Positions 17,124-28,255 are shown, counted from the stretch's first letter. The stretch is 36,335 bases of DNA from Bacteroidota bacterium (GCA_017860635.1 JAGDMK010000003.1:1-36335), one strand, 5' to 3'. The notes: generated by a model from the letters alone, not told the origin. A program made the numbers and translations.

Positions 17124-17855
17124 ATGATTTTTTCGGGACATACCGCAGTTGTGACAGGAGGAAGGGGAGCGCTGGGAGAGGCGGTCGTGCGCCGTTTCCT
17201 GGACGCAGGTGCCAGGGTTGCCGTGCCTGTGCGTCCGGATACCGGGGTCCATTCTTCCAGCCAAGAGGCCATGCCTGGAAGCCCGGTTCGACTCACGGAC
17301 CCTAACTTCTTCGAAAGCCCCTGCGATGTATCGCGCGAAGAGGACGTAAGGGCGTTTTTCCGGGCAGTCCGCAGCACATGGGGAGATCCGGATATCCTGG
17401 TGCATGCGGCCGGAGGGTACGCCGGAGGTGCGAGAATAGAGGAGACCTCTGCGGAAACGTGGGAAACCATGCTGGCGACGAATCTCCGCTCAGCATTCTT
17501 GTTTGCCAGAGAAGCTCTGCCGGACATGCGGCGGAAGGGCTTCGGGAGAGTCGTCTTCGTTTCTGCGTTTACCGCGCTGCGCCCGAGAGCAGGCAGCGGT
17601 GCGTATGCGGTGGCCAAGCGCGGACTGCTCACGCTCATGGAGGTGATGGCCGAAGAGGTGAAAGGGACAGGCATCACGGCAAATGCGGTGGCCCCGACGA
17701 TCCTTCGTACCGATGCCAACCGCCAGGCGATGCCGGACGCGGATACGAACCTCTGGGTTCCCGTCGGGGAGGTTGCCGGCGTAATCCTCATGCTCTGCTC
17801 CCCGGAATCAGGCGGGATCAATGGCACCACGATGGCATTGCGGGGCGGGTTGTGA
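17124..17855 (+). CDS. SDR family NAD(P)-dependent oxidoreductase
   Basis: VVTGGRGALGEAVVRRF, ILVHAAGGY, NLRSAFLFAREALP and YAVAKRGLLTLMEVMA (YxxxK). Confidence 0.92.
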   Translation: MIFSGHTAVVTGGRGALGEAVVRRFLDAGARVAVPVRPDTGVHSSSQEAMPGSPVRLTDPNFFESPCDVSREEDVRAFFRAVRSTWGDPDILVHAAGGYAGGARIEETSAETWETMLATNLRSAFLFAREALPDMRRKGFGRVVFVSAFTALRPRAGSGAYAVAKRGLLTLMEVMAEEVKGTGITANAVAPTILRTDANRQAMPDADTNLWVPVGEVAGVILMLCSPESGGINGTTMALRGGL

Positions 17856-17936
17856 AAACGCCGGCGCGGAGGGTTGCCTGTCCGGCCCTCCAGCACGCAT
17901 TGCGAAATATGAACCGAAGGGAAGAACGAGGTCACC

Positions 17937-18395
17937 ATGTCACTGCAGGAACAAATCAGCACCGACCTGAAGAATGCGATGAAGAGCGGGGACAAGCTCC
18001 GGCTTGAGACCTTGCGCACCCTGCGCGCTGCGCTCCTGGAAAAGCAGATCGAACGCCGGGGCGGCGGTGCGACGATGAGTCCGGACGATGAAACTGGCGT
18101 GCTGCTCACCGCTGCCAAGCGCCGCAAGGAATCCATCGAGCAGTTCGCCAGGGGAGGGCGGCAGGATCTCGTCGATCAGGAATCGAGCGAGCTGGCAATC
18201 ATTCAGGAATACCTCCCCAAGCAGATAGGCCGCGAGGAGATCCAGCAGATCATCCAGGGGATCATTGCGGAAACCGGTGCTCAGTCGGCAGCGGACTTCG
18301 GAAAGGTGATGCCCGCCGCGATGAAACAACTGAAGGGAAAGGCGGACGGAAAGGTCGTGCAGGAACTCGTGAAGGAGCTTCTTGCCCGGGCATGA
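17937..18395 (+). CDS. GatB/YqeY domain-containing protein
   Basis: MSLQEQISTDLKNAMKSGDKLRLETLRTLRAALLEKQIE ... EYLPKQIGREEIQ ... DFGKVMPAAMKQLKGKADGKVVQELVKELL. Confidence 0.95.
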   Translation: MSLQEQISTDLKNAMKSGDKLRLETLRTLRAALLEKQIERRGGGATMSPDDETGVLLTAAKRRKESIEQFARGGRQDLVDQESSELAIIQEYLPKQIGREEIQQIIQGIIAETGAQSAADFGKVMPAAMKQLKGKADGKVVQELVKELLARA

Positions 18396-18399
18396 CCGC

Positions 18400-20775
18400 A
18401 TGACGTCCTTCGAACACGCTGCGGAGAAGCTGGAGTTCGCGAAGATCCGGCAACGGGTTCTCCGCTATGCTGTATCGGATGCGGGGAAGGAATTGCTGGA
18501 GAGGACGGCGGTGCTCACTGATCCCGACGCCATCCGTTCCGCGCTGGGACAGGTGACCGCAATGAAGCGGCTGCTTGAGGTGGAGGAAGACCTGCCGCTG
18601 GAAGGGATCCAGCCTATCCGCTCAGCGATCCAGAAGGCGGGTGTGGAAGGCAGCATCCTCACCTCACGGGAACTTGCGCACATCGGCAGCACCCTGCACG
18701 CCGCCCGCGTGGTCCGCACCGCACTGCACAAACGGCGGGATGCCCATCCCGAGGTCTGGCGCATCGCCGAGGACCTTCCCACGGACAAGGTGTTGGAGTT
18801 CAACATCGATCAGGCGATCGATGATACGGGGGCGGTGCGCGCATCCGCTTCCCGGGAGCTGCAGGCGATCCGCCGTTCCATTGCAGACCATTATGAAGAG
18901 CTCCGCAACCGCCTCGAAGGGATACTCCGTACCGTCTCCGGGCTGGGATACAGTCAGGACGAAATCATCACGACACGTGAAGGCCGGATGGTTCTGCCGG
19001 TCAAAGTCGAGCACAAGAAACATGTCCCCGGCTTCATTCACAGTGCATCGGCAAGCGGCGCAACGGTGTTCATCGAGCCGACGGAGACGCTCGAACTGAA
19101 CAACGACATCCGCAGCCTCCAGTTCCAGGAGCAGCGGGAGATCGAAAGAATCCTTCGCGATCTGACCATAGCGGCAGGCGAGCAGCGCCCCGCGCTGCTG
19201 CACATGGTGGACATGCTCGCTTCACTCGATGCGTTGCAGGCCAGGGCGAAGTACTCGATAGAGGTGCTGGGCGTCGAGCCCCGGATCGTCCAGGAGGGAG
19301 GCCTCCATCTCCGCGAAGCGCGTCATCCGCTGCTGATCGCACATCACGGCAGGAAGGAAACGGTTCCCCTGGATCTGGATATCGGCGAATCGTTCACCAC
19401 ACTCGTGATCAGCGGTCCGAATGCGGGAGGCAAAAGCGTCATGCTGAAATGTGTGGGTGTCCTCGCCCTCATGACGCAGTCCGGACTCCATATCCCCGCA
19501 CGCGAGGACGCCATCATGCGCGCCTTCCGTTCGATTTTTGTGGACATCGGCGACGAGCAGTCGATCGAGAGTGATCTCAGCACATTCAGTTCGCACCTGG
19601 CAAATCTGAAGGCCATTGTGCAGGGGGCGGACAAGCACAGCCTCGTACTCATCGACGAAATAGGCACCGGAACAGATCCGGCGGAGGGCGGCGCGATTGC
19701 AGCAGCCGTGCTCGAGAGGCTCACTGCGGAGGGTGCGGTGACGATCGCCACGACGCACCATGGCGCCCTGAAAGTCTTCGCCCACGAAACCGACGGGGTG
19801 GAAAACGGCGCGATGGAATTCAACCCCGAGAATCTCTCGCCGACGTACAGGTTCAGGGCAGGAGTGCCAGGAAGCAGTTACGCGCTGGAGATGGCGAACC
19901 GGCTGGGATTTCCCGGCGAATTGATGGACAGGGCGCGGTCGCTCCTCGGCGGAGAGCACATGCGGCTGGATGCCCTGCTGCAGGAACTCGAGGCATCGGC
20001 ACAGGAACATCGCGCAACGACAGAACAGCTGCATGCAGCGCGCACTCGCGCAGAGCAGCTTGCCCGCGAGTATGCGGCGAAGATGCAGTCGGTGGCACAG
20101 GAGACACGCGAGATCAAACGGAAAGCCGCAGACGAAGCGCGAGAGCTCGTCGAGCGCGCCAATGCCGTCATCGAGCAATCCGTCCGGGAGATCCGCGAGC
20201 ACGCTGCCGAGAAGACCGTCGTGCGCGCAGCGAGGGAGGAAGTGGGCAAGCTCCGCGCAGCAGTGGAGGAGAGCCGGAAAGCACTGGAGCCTGAACCGGC
20301 TGACGACGCCGGCGTGACAAGCACAGTGCAGGCCGGCTCCACGGTGACGCTGGGAGATGAGACCGAGACAGGGGAAGTCGTGGGATTGTCGGCAGACGGA
20401 AAGACCGCCACCGTCGTCTTCGGCATCGTGAAGATGCGCGTCCCGGTGGCGGAGCTTCGCGCAACCCGCAGACGCTCCGCTCCCCGGCCGAGCGCACGGC
20501 CGCTCGTTCCCGATCATCAGGACCAGGTTCCGCGCGAGCTCGACCTGAGAGGGATGACCGGCGATGAAGCGATTCCGCTCATCGACAAATTCATCGACGA
20601 CGCAATCCTGGCGGGGCTTCACCGGATCGACATCATTCACGGAAAGGGGACAGGAGCGTTGCGGCGCAAAGTGACGGAATTCCTTTCCACGCACCCGCGC
20701 GTACATTCATTCCGGCTCGGCGAGTGGAATGAAGGCGGTGTGGGTGCAACAGTGTGCGAACTCTCGGAATCCTGA
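18400..20775 (+). CDS. mutS2: MutS2 family protein with Smr domain
   Basis: ISGPNAGGKSVMLKCVG (Walker A), LVLIDEIGTGTDPAEGGAIAAAVLE (Walker B), ATTHHGALK; C-terminal LDLRGMTGDEA and IIHGKGTGALR (Smr). Confidence 0.96.
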   Translation: MTSFEHAAEKLEFAKIRQRVLRYAVSDAGKELLERTAVLTDPDAIRSALGQVTAMKRLLEVEEDLPLEGIQPIRSAIQKAGVEGSILTSRELAHIGSTLHAARVVRTALHKRRDAHPEVWRIAEDLPTDKVLEFNIDQAIDDTGAVRASASRELQAIRRSIADHYEELRNRLEGILRTVSGLGYSQDEIITTREGRMVLPVKVEHKKHVPGFIHSASASGATVFIEPTETLELNNDIRSLQFQEQREIERILRDLTIAAGEQRPALLHMVDMLASLDALQARAKYSIEVLGVEPRIVQEGGLHLREARHPLLIAHHGRKETVPLDLDIGESFTTLVISGPNAGGKSVMLKCVGVLALMTQSGLHIPAREDAIMRAFRSIFVDIGDEQSIESDLSTFSSHLANLKAIVQGADKHSLVLIDEIGTGTDPAEGGAIAAAVLERLTAEGAVTIATTHHGALKVFAHETDGVENGAMEFNPENLSPTYRFRAGVPGSSYALEMANRLGFPGELMDRARSLLGGEHMRLDALLQELEASAQEHRATTEQLHAARTRAEQLAREYAAKMQSVAQETREIKRKAADEARELVERANAVIEQSVREIREHAAEKTVVRAAREEVGKLRAAVEESRKALEPEPADDAGVTSTVQAGSTVTLGDETETGEVVGLSADGKTATVVFGIVKMRVPVAELRATRRRSAPRPSARPLVPDHQDQVPRELDLRGMTGDEAIPLIDKFIDDAILAGLHRIDIIHGKGTGALRRKVTEFLSTHPRVHSFRLGEWNEGGVGATVCELSES

Positions 20776-20777
20776 CC

Positions 20778-22361
20778 ATGGGCAGGCAACTTCATTCCGT
20801 GCTCGTCGCGAACCGGGGAGAGATTGCTGTCCGGATTCTCCGCGCGTGCCGTGAGTCCGGCATCAGATCCATAGCGGTGTATTCCGATGCAGACCGGGTC
20901 ATGCCGCACGTGACGTTTGCCGATGAAGCGTACCGGCTCGGTCCGCCTCCCTCGCGTGAGAGCTATCTCCTCATGGACCGGATTCTGGACGTTGCACGGG
21001 TTGCCCGCGTGGATGCGATTCATCCGGGGTACGGGTTCCTCGCAGAGAATGCGGACTTCGCACAACGCGTCGCGGATGCGGGGTTTCGCTGGGTGGGCCC
21101 GCCGGCATCAGCAATACGTGCCATGGGCGACAAGACTGCTGCGCGTGCTCTGGTACGGGCGGCAGGAGTGCCGACTGTTCCCGGTACCGACGGACCTGTG
21201 GACAGCCTGGAAGAGGCACGCGCGTTCTCTGCCCGGTCCGGTTATCCCGTGCTGATCAAAGCGGCGGCAGGCGGAGGAGGAAAGGGAATGCGGATTGTCG
21301 GGACGCCCGATGAACTTGCCTCCTCATTCGAGCAGGCCCGGTCTGAAGCACGATCCGCTTTCGGCGATGCGCGCGTCTATATCGAGCGGTACCTGGATGA
21401 GCCGCGGCACATCGAGTTCCAGATACTTGCGGACGAGCAGGGAAATACCGTCCACCTCGGAGAACGCGAGTGCTCTGTCCAGCGTCGTCACCAGAAGGTT
21501 GTGGAGGAGACTCCTTCGGTGTTTCTGGACGATGCGCTTCGCGCGCGCATGGCGGAGACGGCAATCACCGCCGCGCGTGCCTGCGGGTATGTGAATGCCG
21601 GCACAATCGAGTTTCTCGTTGATCGTGACCGTCACTTTTATTTTCTTGAGATGAATACGCGCTTGCAGGTCGAACATCCCGTCACCGAATTGCGCACAGG
21701 AATCGACCTTGTAAAAGCCCAGCTGGAGATCGCCGCTGGCAATCCGCTGCCGTTCCGGCAGGAGGAGATCCGGTTCTCCGGTCATGCGATTGAATGCAGG
21801 ATCTGCGCGGAAGATCCGCTGAACGGTTTTCTTCCATCGACGGGAAGACTCACGCGGCTGCGCGCACCCGGCGGTCCCGGTATCCGCGAAGACCGGGGGG
21901 TGGAAGAGGGAGGTGAAGTGTCGGTGTACTATGACTCGCTCATCGCGAAGCTTGCCGCCTGGGCTCCGGACCGGGAGACGGCGCTTGCCCGCATGAGCCG
22001 CGCGCTTGCGGAATATGTGATCGAAGGGGTCACCACGAACATCCCGGTCTGCACGTTCATCGTGGAACATCCGGCATTTCGGAAAGGGACGTTCGACACA
22101 GGATTTCTTCAGAAGTACTATCATCCCGCGGCGTCTCCCCTGGACGGGGAGTGCACCGATCGGGACAAGGCGCTGGCAATACTGTGCGCATGGATCGAGC
22201 ACTCGCACACTGCGCCACCCGCCGCCTCCGGACCCGCGGACTCCGCGGAATCATGGGCGGCGGAGAAGGTTCCTCAGGGTCTGAACGGTTCTTCAGGCCG
22301 GAAGAGTGCGTCAGGATGGAAAGCACGCCGCACCGCATCATTCCGGGACGGGGCGCAATGA
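20778..22361 (+). CDS. Acyl/acetyl-CoA carboxylase biotin carboxylase subunit
   Basis: LVANRGEIAVRILRACRE, YGFLAENADFA, VLIKAAAGGGGKGMRIV, YFLEMNTRLQVEHPVTE, GHAIECRICAEDP and YYDSLIAKL, followed by a low-complexity C-terminal extension. Confidence 0.94.
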   Translation: MGRQLHSVLVANRGEIAVRILRACRESGIRSIAVYSDADRVMPHVTFADEAYRLGPPPSRESYLLMDRILDVARVARVDAIHPGYGFLAENADFAQRVADAGFRWVGPPASAIRAMGDKTAARALVRAAGVPTVPGTDGPVDSLEEARAFSARSGYPVLIKAAAGGGGKGMRIVGTPDELASSFEQARSEARSAFGDARVYIERYLDEPRHIEFQILADEQGNTVHLGERECSVQRRHQKVVEETPSVFLDDALRARMAETAITAARACGYVNAGTIEFLVDRDRHFYFLEMNTRLQVEHPVTELRTGIDLVKAQLEIAAGNPLPFRQEEIRFSGHAIECRICAEDPLNGFLPSTGRLTRLRAPGGPGIREDRGVEEGGEVSVYYDSLIAKLAAWAPDRETALARMSRALAEYVIEGVTTNIPVCTFIVEHPAFRKGTFDTGFLQKYYHPAASPLDGECTDRDKALAILCAWIEHSHTAPPAASGPADSAESWAAEKVPQGLNGSSGRKSASGWKARRTASFRDGAQ

Positions 22362-22861
22362 GCGCATCCAGGTATGACGTCCGCATGGGGCATCATGACC
22401 ATGCCGTCGGAATCGACGGGACTGGTGCGATCACGCTGGATGGTGGTTCGGTGAATGCCGACATCCGTTTGATCGACGGGACGTCGTATTCGATCGTGCT
22501 GCACGGCAGGTCGTATCTGTTTCGCCTGAAACGATCGGTGGACCGATATGATGTCGTCATCGATGGCATGCCGGTGACGGTGACAGTAGACAATGAGCGG
22601 ACGCGCCTGCTTCGCCAGTACACCACGGCGGCCGCGCAGAGTTCCGCGGCAACGCTGGTCGTTGCTCCCATGCCCGCACTCGTCGTGCGCGTCCTGACTG
22701 CTGCGGGTGATGCGGTGGTGCAGGGTCAGGGACTCCTTGTGCTGGAAGCGATGAAGATGGAAAACGAGATCAAAGCTCCGCGGGCAGGAGTCGTGAGACA
22801 GATTCACGTGCCCGCGGGAAAGGCAGTGGAGAAAGGGGAGAATCTGGTAACACTCGAATGA
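22358..22861 (+). CDS. Biotin/lipoyl attachment domain protein (biotin carboxyl carrier)
   Basis: C-terminal [41 protein letters not shown] with the AMKM biotin site; ATGA overlap with the upstream gene. Confidence 0.93.
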   Translation: MSASRYDVRMGHHDHAVGIDGTGAITLDGGSVNADIRLIDGTSYSIVLHGRSYLFRLKRSVDRYDVVIDGMPVTVTVDNERTRLLRQYTTAAAQSSAATLVVAPMPALVVRVLTAAGDAVVQGQGLLVLEAMKMENEIKAPRAGVVRQIHVPAGKAVEKGENLVTLE

Positions 22862-24138
22862 ACAGGACCTGCATACTCAGAGGCGTTGTTCTGTGCATGC
22901 TCACCTCCGTCGCGGGCGTCTCGGCCGCATGCGCAGGCGGTTTTCAGTCCCGGGAACTCTCGGCGCGGGCGCTCGGTATGGCGAACGTGCTCGTTGCCAT
23001 GCCCGATGACGCAACAGCGATGTACGTCAACCCGGCGGCGCTCTCATTCCTGACCCGCACACACCTGTCGCTCGGGACAACGCTGACGTTTCCGGAGTAC
23101 ACATTCATCGGCGTGAGTCCCTCCACGCAGTCGACAAAGATGAAGTCTCAGGCAAGTTACCCGCCGAATGCCTGCCTCGCCCATGGATTTGCCAACGGCA
23201 TAGGCATCGGGATCTCCGTGACGAACCCGTATGCTGTGAAGACCGATTGGGGAGCGGAATGGGTGGGGAACAGCATCGTCACGAGCTCGGAACTCCGCAG
23301 TGTGCAGGTCACACCCTCCGCGTCCATACGGATCGGCAACCACTGGTCACTTGGCCTCGGCGTGCAGGTGGTCTTCCTCCGGATGGACCTTAACAGGCGC
23401 TACGGTCTTTCGTACGCATCGACGATCCCCATGGTGTACACGACGGGAAGCGCGGATATGACGTACGGCTTCGAAATCGGCGTCATGTATGTGCCCGATG
23501 ATGTCTGGCGGATGGGGCTTGCGCTCAAGAGCAGAACGCGATCGAACATTGAACAGGGAACGGTGACGTATTCCGGGGTGCCGGGCGAATCCGGCGTCAT
23601 GGTCATGCCCAACGCCTCCTACATGTCGTCCGTCACGCTTCCTGATCAGGTACGTGCAGGTGTGAGCGTCCAGCCTGTTCCAGGCTTGCTGCTCGCCGGC
23701 GAGGTCGGTCTGGCGCGCTGGTCGACATTCAAAAATCTCCTGGTACGCATTGGATCTCCCGTCTATGAACAGCGGTTTGAGCAGTACGGATGGAAAGACG
23801 CCTTTGCCGTGCGAGGAGGGATAGAGCTTGCGCTGGATGATCTGCGGCTTCGCGCGGGCATCGCCTATGAAGAAAGCCCGATCCCCGACAGTCAGCTTCG
23901 GCCGTCCCTGCCCGACGCACACAGCATTGTCTACGCGGCAGGGATTGGCTTTGAGATAGAGGAAGGGCTCGTGCTCGATCTGGGTGTGCAGTTGCTTCCG
24001 CACAAAAAACGGACAATCACAGAGTCCCAGGTGTTCTATCTCCCCCTGGCACTCGAGAATCCGGCGGGATATTTCAACGGAACCTACGACTTGTCGAGCA
24101 CGGTCGTCGGTCTGAACGTGCGCTACTCATGGAAATAA
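22858..24138 (+). CDS. OmpP1/FadL/TodX family outer membrane protein
   Basis: Signal peptide, [39 protein letters not shown]-terminus, alternating beta-barrel pattern. Confidence 0.85.
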   Translation: MNRTCILRGVVLCMLTSVAGVSAACAGGFQSRELSARALGMANVLVAMPDDATAMYVNPAALSFLTRTHLSLGTTLTFPEYTFIGVSPSTQSTKMKSQASYPPNACLAHGFANGIGIGISVTNPYAVKTDWGAEWVGNSIVTSSELRSVQVTPSASIRIGNHWSLGLGVQVVFLRMDLNRRYGLSYASTIPMVYTTGSADMTYGFEIGVMYVPDDVWRMGLALKSRTRSNIEQGTVTYSGVPGESGVMVMPNASYMSSVTLPDQVRAGVSVQPVPGLLLAGEVGLARWSTFKNLLVRIGSPVYEQRFEQYGWKDAFAVRGGIELALDDLRLRAGIAYEESPIPDSQLRPSLPDAHSIVYAAGIGFEIEEGLVLDLGVQLLPHKKRTITESQVFYLPLALENPAGYFNGTYDLSSTVVGLNVRYSWK

Positions 24139-26432
24139 ATCAGGAAGTGGACAACACAGTGAACCAGGACGCGACCCCGATGAGCCGTCCCGTCAATTTC
24201 GCAGGTGAACCCGAGACCACGCTGCAATCCGCGCTTCAACACGGGCTGACCGAGGAAGAATATAACCGGATCGTCGAGCTCCTTGGCCGGGTGCCGACGT
24301 ATACGGAGCTCGGCATCTATAGCGTCATGTGGAGTGAGCACTGCAGCTACAAGAACTCGATTGCGCTGATCAAGACGCTCCCGCGGAGCGGGGGCCGGCT
24401 CCTGGTCGGTGCCGGGGAGGAGAACGCCGGACTCGTCGATATCGGGGACGGGCTGGCGGTGGCGTTCAAGATCGAGAGTCATAATCATCCGTCCGCCGTC
24501 GAACCCTATCAGGGGGCCGCTACGGGGGTGGGTGGGATCATGCGCGACATCTTCACGATGGGAGCACGCCCGATCGCCTCGCTGAATTCGCTCCGGTTCG
24601 GGACTCTGGACAATGCGCGCACTCGGTATCTGTTCGACGGGGTTGTGAGGGGGATCGGCGACTACGGAAACAGCTTCGGCGTGCCCACAGTCGCGGGCGA
24701 GGTCTATTTCGATCCCTGTTATCAGGACAACCCGCTTGTCAATGCGATGGCGGTGGGTGTCGTGAAGCATGGCGCATGGGCCAGCGCCACAGCGAAGGGT
24801 GCGGGAAACCCTGTCATGATCGTCGGGTCGTCAACCGGCCGGGATGGCATACACGGCGCCACATTTGCTTCCGAGGAGATTTCCGAGGCATCCGAGAAGA
24901 AGCGCCCGTCAGTGCAGGTGGGTGATCCGTTCACGGAGAAACTCCTCCTCGAAGCGACGCTCGAGGCGATCCGTTCGGGCTTTGTCGTGGGCATTCAGGA
25001 CATGGGTGCTGCAGGGATTACCTGCTCCACGTCGGAGATGAGCGCAAAAGGGAAGTGCGGGATGAGGATCGATCTGGACAAGGTCCCGGCGCGGGAGACA
25101 GGCATGTCGGCGTATGAGCTGATGCTCTCTGAATCCCAGGAGCGGATGCTGGTGGTTGTCGAGAAGGGCCGGGAGTCTGACGTGAGGGCTCTCTTTGACA
25201 AGTGGGACCTGCACGCAGAGATCGTGGGAGAAGTGATAGAGGAGGACAGGCTGCTGATTTCATACCGCGGGAAACTGGTGGCCGACGTGCCGCCGTATTC
25301 GCTGGTTCTGGGTGGGGGTGCTCCCGTCTATACCCGCGAGGCGCGTGAGCCTGAGTACCTGGCTCAGGTGCGTCCGTTGGACCTCGGCACGGTTCCTGAA
25401 CCGAACGATCTCAACGAGGTGCTCTTGAAGCTGATGGCTTCGCCGGATATCGCTTCCAAGCGATGGGTGTATGAACAATACGACAGCATGGTCCGGACCA
25501 ACAACGTAGTTTTGGCTGGAGCTGATGCGGCCGTACTCTATGTCAAGGAAGGACATAAGGGTCTTGCAGTGAAAACCGACTGCAACGGTCGCTACGTGTA
25601 TTTGAATCCCCGGCGAGGCGGACAGATTGCCGTTGCGGAGTCGGCGAGGAATGTGGCCTGCACGGGGGCTACACCGGTAGCGATCACCAACTGTCTCAAT
25701 TTCGGGAATCCATACAAGCCGGGTGTGTACTGGCAGTTCAAGGAAGCGGTAGCTGGTATAGGTGAAGCGTGCCGTGCTTTCGACACTCCGGTGACTGGCG
25801 GCAACGTGAGCTTTTACAATGAGAGTCCGGTGGCCAGCGTGTATCCGACGCCCGTTATTGGAATGCTGGGTATACTGGAGGATGTCCGCAAGGCCTGCCG
25901 TGCATCATTTGCCAGTGAGGGTGACGCCATACTTCTCCTGGGATCAACGCACGGCCATCTGGGCGGATCAGCATATCTGGCCACAATCCACGACAGGATC
26001 CAGGGAGATGCTCCCGCAATAGACCTGAGCGAGGAAAAGGCGCTTCACGCCGCACTCAGAGCCATGATCGGAGCCGGCCTGGTTTCCTCCGCTCACGACT
26101 GCTCGGAGGGTGGGCTTGCCGTTGCGCTCGCAGAGTCGTGCATCGTCGGGCAACCGAACCTGATGGGAGCCAGGGTTTCCCTTGAGCCATCAGGGCTACG
26201 CCGGGACCAGGTTCTGTTCGGAGAGGATCAATCGCGGGTGATCGTCAGTTGCCACCGGGAAAAGGAAGAGTCAGTCAAAGGCATTGCCCGGGAGAATGGC
26301 ATATTGGCGACGAGGATCGGGACGACTGGAGGGACCCGGTTGAGGATAGGAGAGACGGTAGACGTGGATCTGAATGTGCTTGCGAGAGGATACTTCGGTT
26401 CGATCGAAGAGCAGATGAGAAATCCGGCTTAA
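24129..26432 (+). CDS. purL: Phosphoribosylformylglycinamidine synthase subunit PurL
   Basis: [73 protein letters not shown] and [18 protein letters not shown]. The start may be internal to this ORF. Confidence 0.96.
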   Translation: MEINQEVDNTVNQDATPMSRPVNFAGEPETTLQSALQHGLTEEEYNRIVELLGRVPTYTELGIYSVMWSEHCSYKNSIALIKTLPRSGGRLLVGAGEENAGLVDIGDGLAVAFKIESHNHPSAVEPYQGAATGVGGIMRDIFTMGARPIASLNSLRFGTLDNARTRYLFDGVVRGIGDYGNSFGVPTVAGEVYFDPCYQDNPLVNAMAVGVVKHGAWASATAKGAGNPVMIVGSSTGRDGIHGATFASEEISEASEKKRPSVQVGDPFTEKLLLEATLEAIRSGFVVGIQDMGAAGITCSTSEMSAKGKCGMRIDLDKVPARETGMSAYELMLSESQERMLVVVEKGRESDVRALFDKWDLHAEIVGEVIEEDRLLISYRGKLVADVPPYSLVLGGGAPVYTREAREPEYLAQVRPLDLGTVPEPNDLNEVLLKLMASPDIASKRWVYEQYDSMVRTNNVVLAGADAAVLYVKEGHKGLAVKTDCNGRYVYLNPRRGGQIAVAESARNVACTGATPVAITNCLNFGNPYKPGVYWQFKEAVAGIGEACRAFDTPVTGGNVSFYNESPVASVYPTPVIGMLGILEDVRKACRASFASEGDAILLLGSTHGHLGGSAYLATIHDRIQGDAPAIDLSEEKALHAALRAMIGAGLVSSAHDCSEGGLAVALAESCIVGQPNLMGARVSLEPSGLRRDQVLFGEDQSRVIVSCHREKEESVKGIARENGILATRIGTTGGTRLRIGETVDVDLNVLARGYFGSIEEQMRNPA

Positions 26433-26487
26433 CATAATATACATTATTTGAATATCGTGTGCGCAGACCTCCACCCGGTGTGCACGC

Positions 26488-27468
26488 TCAAGGGCCCACA
26501 ATCCTTAGTGCGCCTGGCACCATCTTCACACGAACGCCATGCACTTCCCGACCCACGATCTCTCCATCTGCATGAACGTTGAAACTCTCTTTTGAATTGA
26601 CCTCTAATTCTTTTGTCCGCTGGTAATTGACCTGACTGTCATCAACTCGTTTCCCGGCAAAAACCTGAGGCACGAGCCGGAGAATCTTCAGCACAGACAC
26701 GTCATCGATCACGCAGACGTCCAGCAATCCGTCGTCCACAATGGCCTCCGGCGTCAGATAGAACCCGCCGCCTGCACAGCGGCCGTTGCCTGACGCAATC
26801 AGGAACTTCCTCGCACTCCACTGCGTGCTGTCGGTCCGGCAGGTAAACTCCGGAGAGTGATATTTCCCGAGTGTCCGCAGCACCGCAAGGAGATAGAGCG
26901 GAGTGCCTCTGAGGAAGCGTATCTCCCGGACACGCCGCGCTACCGAGGCATCAAACCCAACGCCGACACCGTTGACAAAGTACCGGGCAGGAGCATACTC
27001 CATGCTCCCGTTTTGGAGTGCTCCCGTTTGAACGATCCCTGCATCGATCACGCGCTCCCGCCGGGCCTGGATGAGTTCCAATGCGGCTTCCATCTGCCTC
27101 GGGACGCCCACCGACTTGATGAAGTCGTTCCCTGATCCGGTCGGCACAATGCCGATAGCTCTGCCGGTGCCCGCAAGCGCGTTCGCAACTTCATTGATCG
27201 TGCCGTCCCCGCCGACGGCCACAACCACATGGCTTCCGCACACCCGGGCAATCTCTGTCGCGTGTCCGGGCTTCTCCGTGCGGACAAGCTCATACGGCCG
27301 GCTGAACCGGGACAGGAGTTTCTCGAGCCGCTCGCCAGCTTTGCGTCCGGCACCTTTCCCCGCCTCCGGATTCAGTACGAATGTGTAGTCCGGCACTCTC
27401 GTAGCTCCGATGTGGTCCTCAATAGCAAAGCGTCTTGGTAGCTGGATCGTATATTGTGCTTCCCGCAA
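26488..27468 (-). CDS. Diacylglycerol kinase family lipid kinase (YegS/BmrU-like)
   Basis: FVLNPEAGKGAGRK, VVAVGGDGTINEVANAL and GIVPTGSGNDFIKSVGVP. The start overlaps dapF by up to 50 nt, so it is uncertain. Confidence 0.9.
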   Translation of the reverse strand: MREAQYTIQLPRRFAIEDHIGATRVPDYTFVLNPEAGKGAGRKAGERLEKLLSRFSRPYELVRTEKPGHATEIARVCGSHVVVAVGGDGTINEVANALAGTGRAIGIVPTGSGNDFIKSVGVPRQMEAALELIQARRERVIDAGIVQTGALQNGSMEYAPARYFVNGVGVGFDASVARRVREIRFLRGTPLYLLAVLRTLGKYHSPEFTCRTDSTQWSARKFLIASGNGRCAGGGFYLTPEAIVDDGLLDVCVIDDVSVLKILRLVPQVFAGKRVDDSQVNYQRTKELEVNSKESFNVHADGEIVGREVHGVRVKMVPGALRIVGP

Positions 27469-28255
27469 ACACGATAGCTGCGGGCCCTTCGAGTGTCACA
27501 TTGGAAATTCCGCCGGATGTAGAAATGAAACCCACCAGCAGCCATTGTCCGCTCCACGTCTTGACGCGGACGGGGGGCTGGATTCCGAATTCCAAGTGTG
27601 CGATGACAGAGGAAGCGATGGAACCCGTCCCGCATGCAAGCGTCTCCGCCTCCACACCCCGCTCATAGGTCCGCATTGCAATGGCATTCCCCTCGAGCCG
27701 CTCCACGAAATTCACATTCGTTCCCTCAGGTGCAAATCGTTCGTGCTCCCTGAGGGTCTTGCCCAATTCAGTCACGCGGACACTTCTCAGATCCGGTACG
27801 ATCTGAACGACATGCGGCGAACCCGTATCGATGGCGTGCACGGTGACCGGGCCCTCCGTCAGCCGTAAGGGGATGTTTCTGGTGATGTCCCGGGGGTTCT
27901 TCATCCTGAGCCGGACCCCTTCCGCCGGGAACGTAGCCTCGTAGACGTAGTCGACAGCTTCGAAGCGGAGCGGATCCTCTGTGCGTCCAAGTGTGCGTGC
28001 ATAAAACGCAGCGCACCGTCCGCCGTTGCCGCACATGCCGCCGAGACTCCCGTCGGCATTGTAGTACATCATGCGGAAGTCGGCCTTCTGACTGGGCTCC
28101 AGCACAAGAAGTCCGTCCGCCCCGATACCGAAGTGTCGGTCGCACGCAGCGCGCGCGAGCGCACTCTGGTCTATGCTCCCCAGCGCCCCGTGCATGTTGT
28201 CCACGCCGACGAAATCATTCCCTGCGCCCGTGAGTTTTACGAATTGAAGTTCCAT
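27419..28255 (-). CDS. dapF: Diaminopimelate epimerase
   Basis: FVKLTGAGNDFVGVDN, HFGIGADGLLVL, YNADGSLGGMCGNGGRCAA, GSPHVV, GTNVNFVE, RTYERGVEAETLACGTGSIAS; both catalytic Cys present. Confidence 0.95.
   Translation of the reverse strand: MELQFVKLTGAGNDFVGVDNMHGALGSIDQSALARAACDRHFGIGADGLLVLEPSQKADFRMMYYNADGSLGGMCGNGGRCAAFYARTLGRTEDPLRFEAVDYVYEATFPAEGVRLRMKNPRDITRNIPLRLTEGPVTVHAIDTGSPHVVQIVPDLRSVRVTELGKTLREHERFAPEGTNVNFVERLEGNAIAMRTYERGVEAETLACGTGSIASSVIAHLEFGIQPPVRVKTWSGQWLLVGFISTSGGISNVTLEGPAAIVFAGSTIYDPATKTLCY

Noticed and set aside
19222-20706. 494-aa minus-strand ORF antisense to mutS2
   Set aside because: High-GC frame shadow of mutS2; the plus strand encodes a full MutS2 with all motifs and the antisense protein matches no family I recognise.
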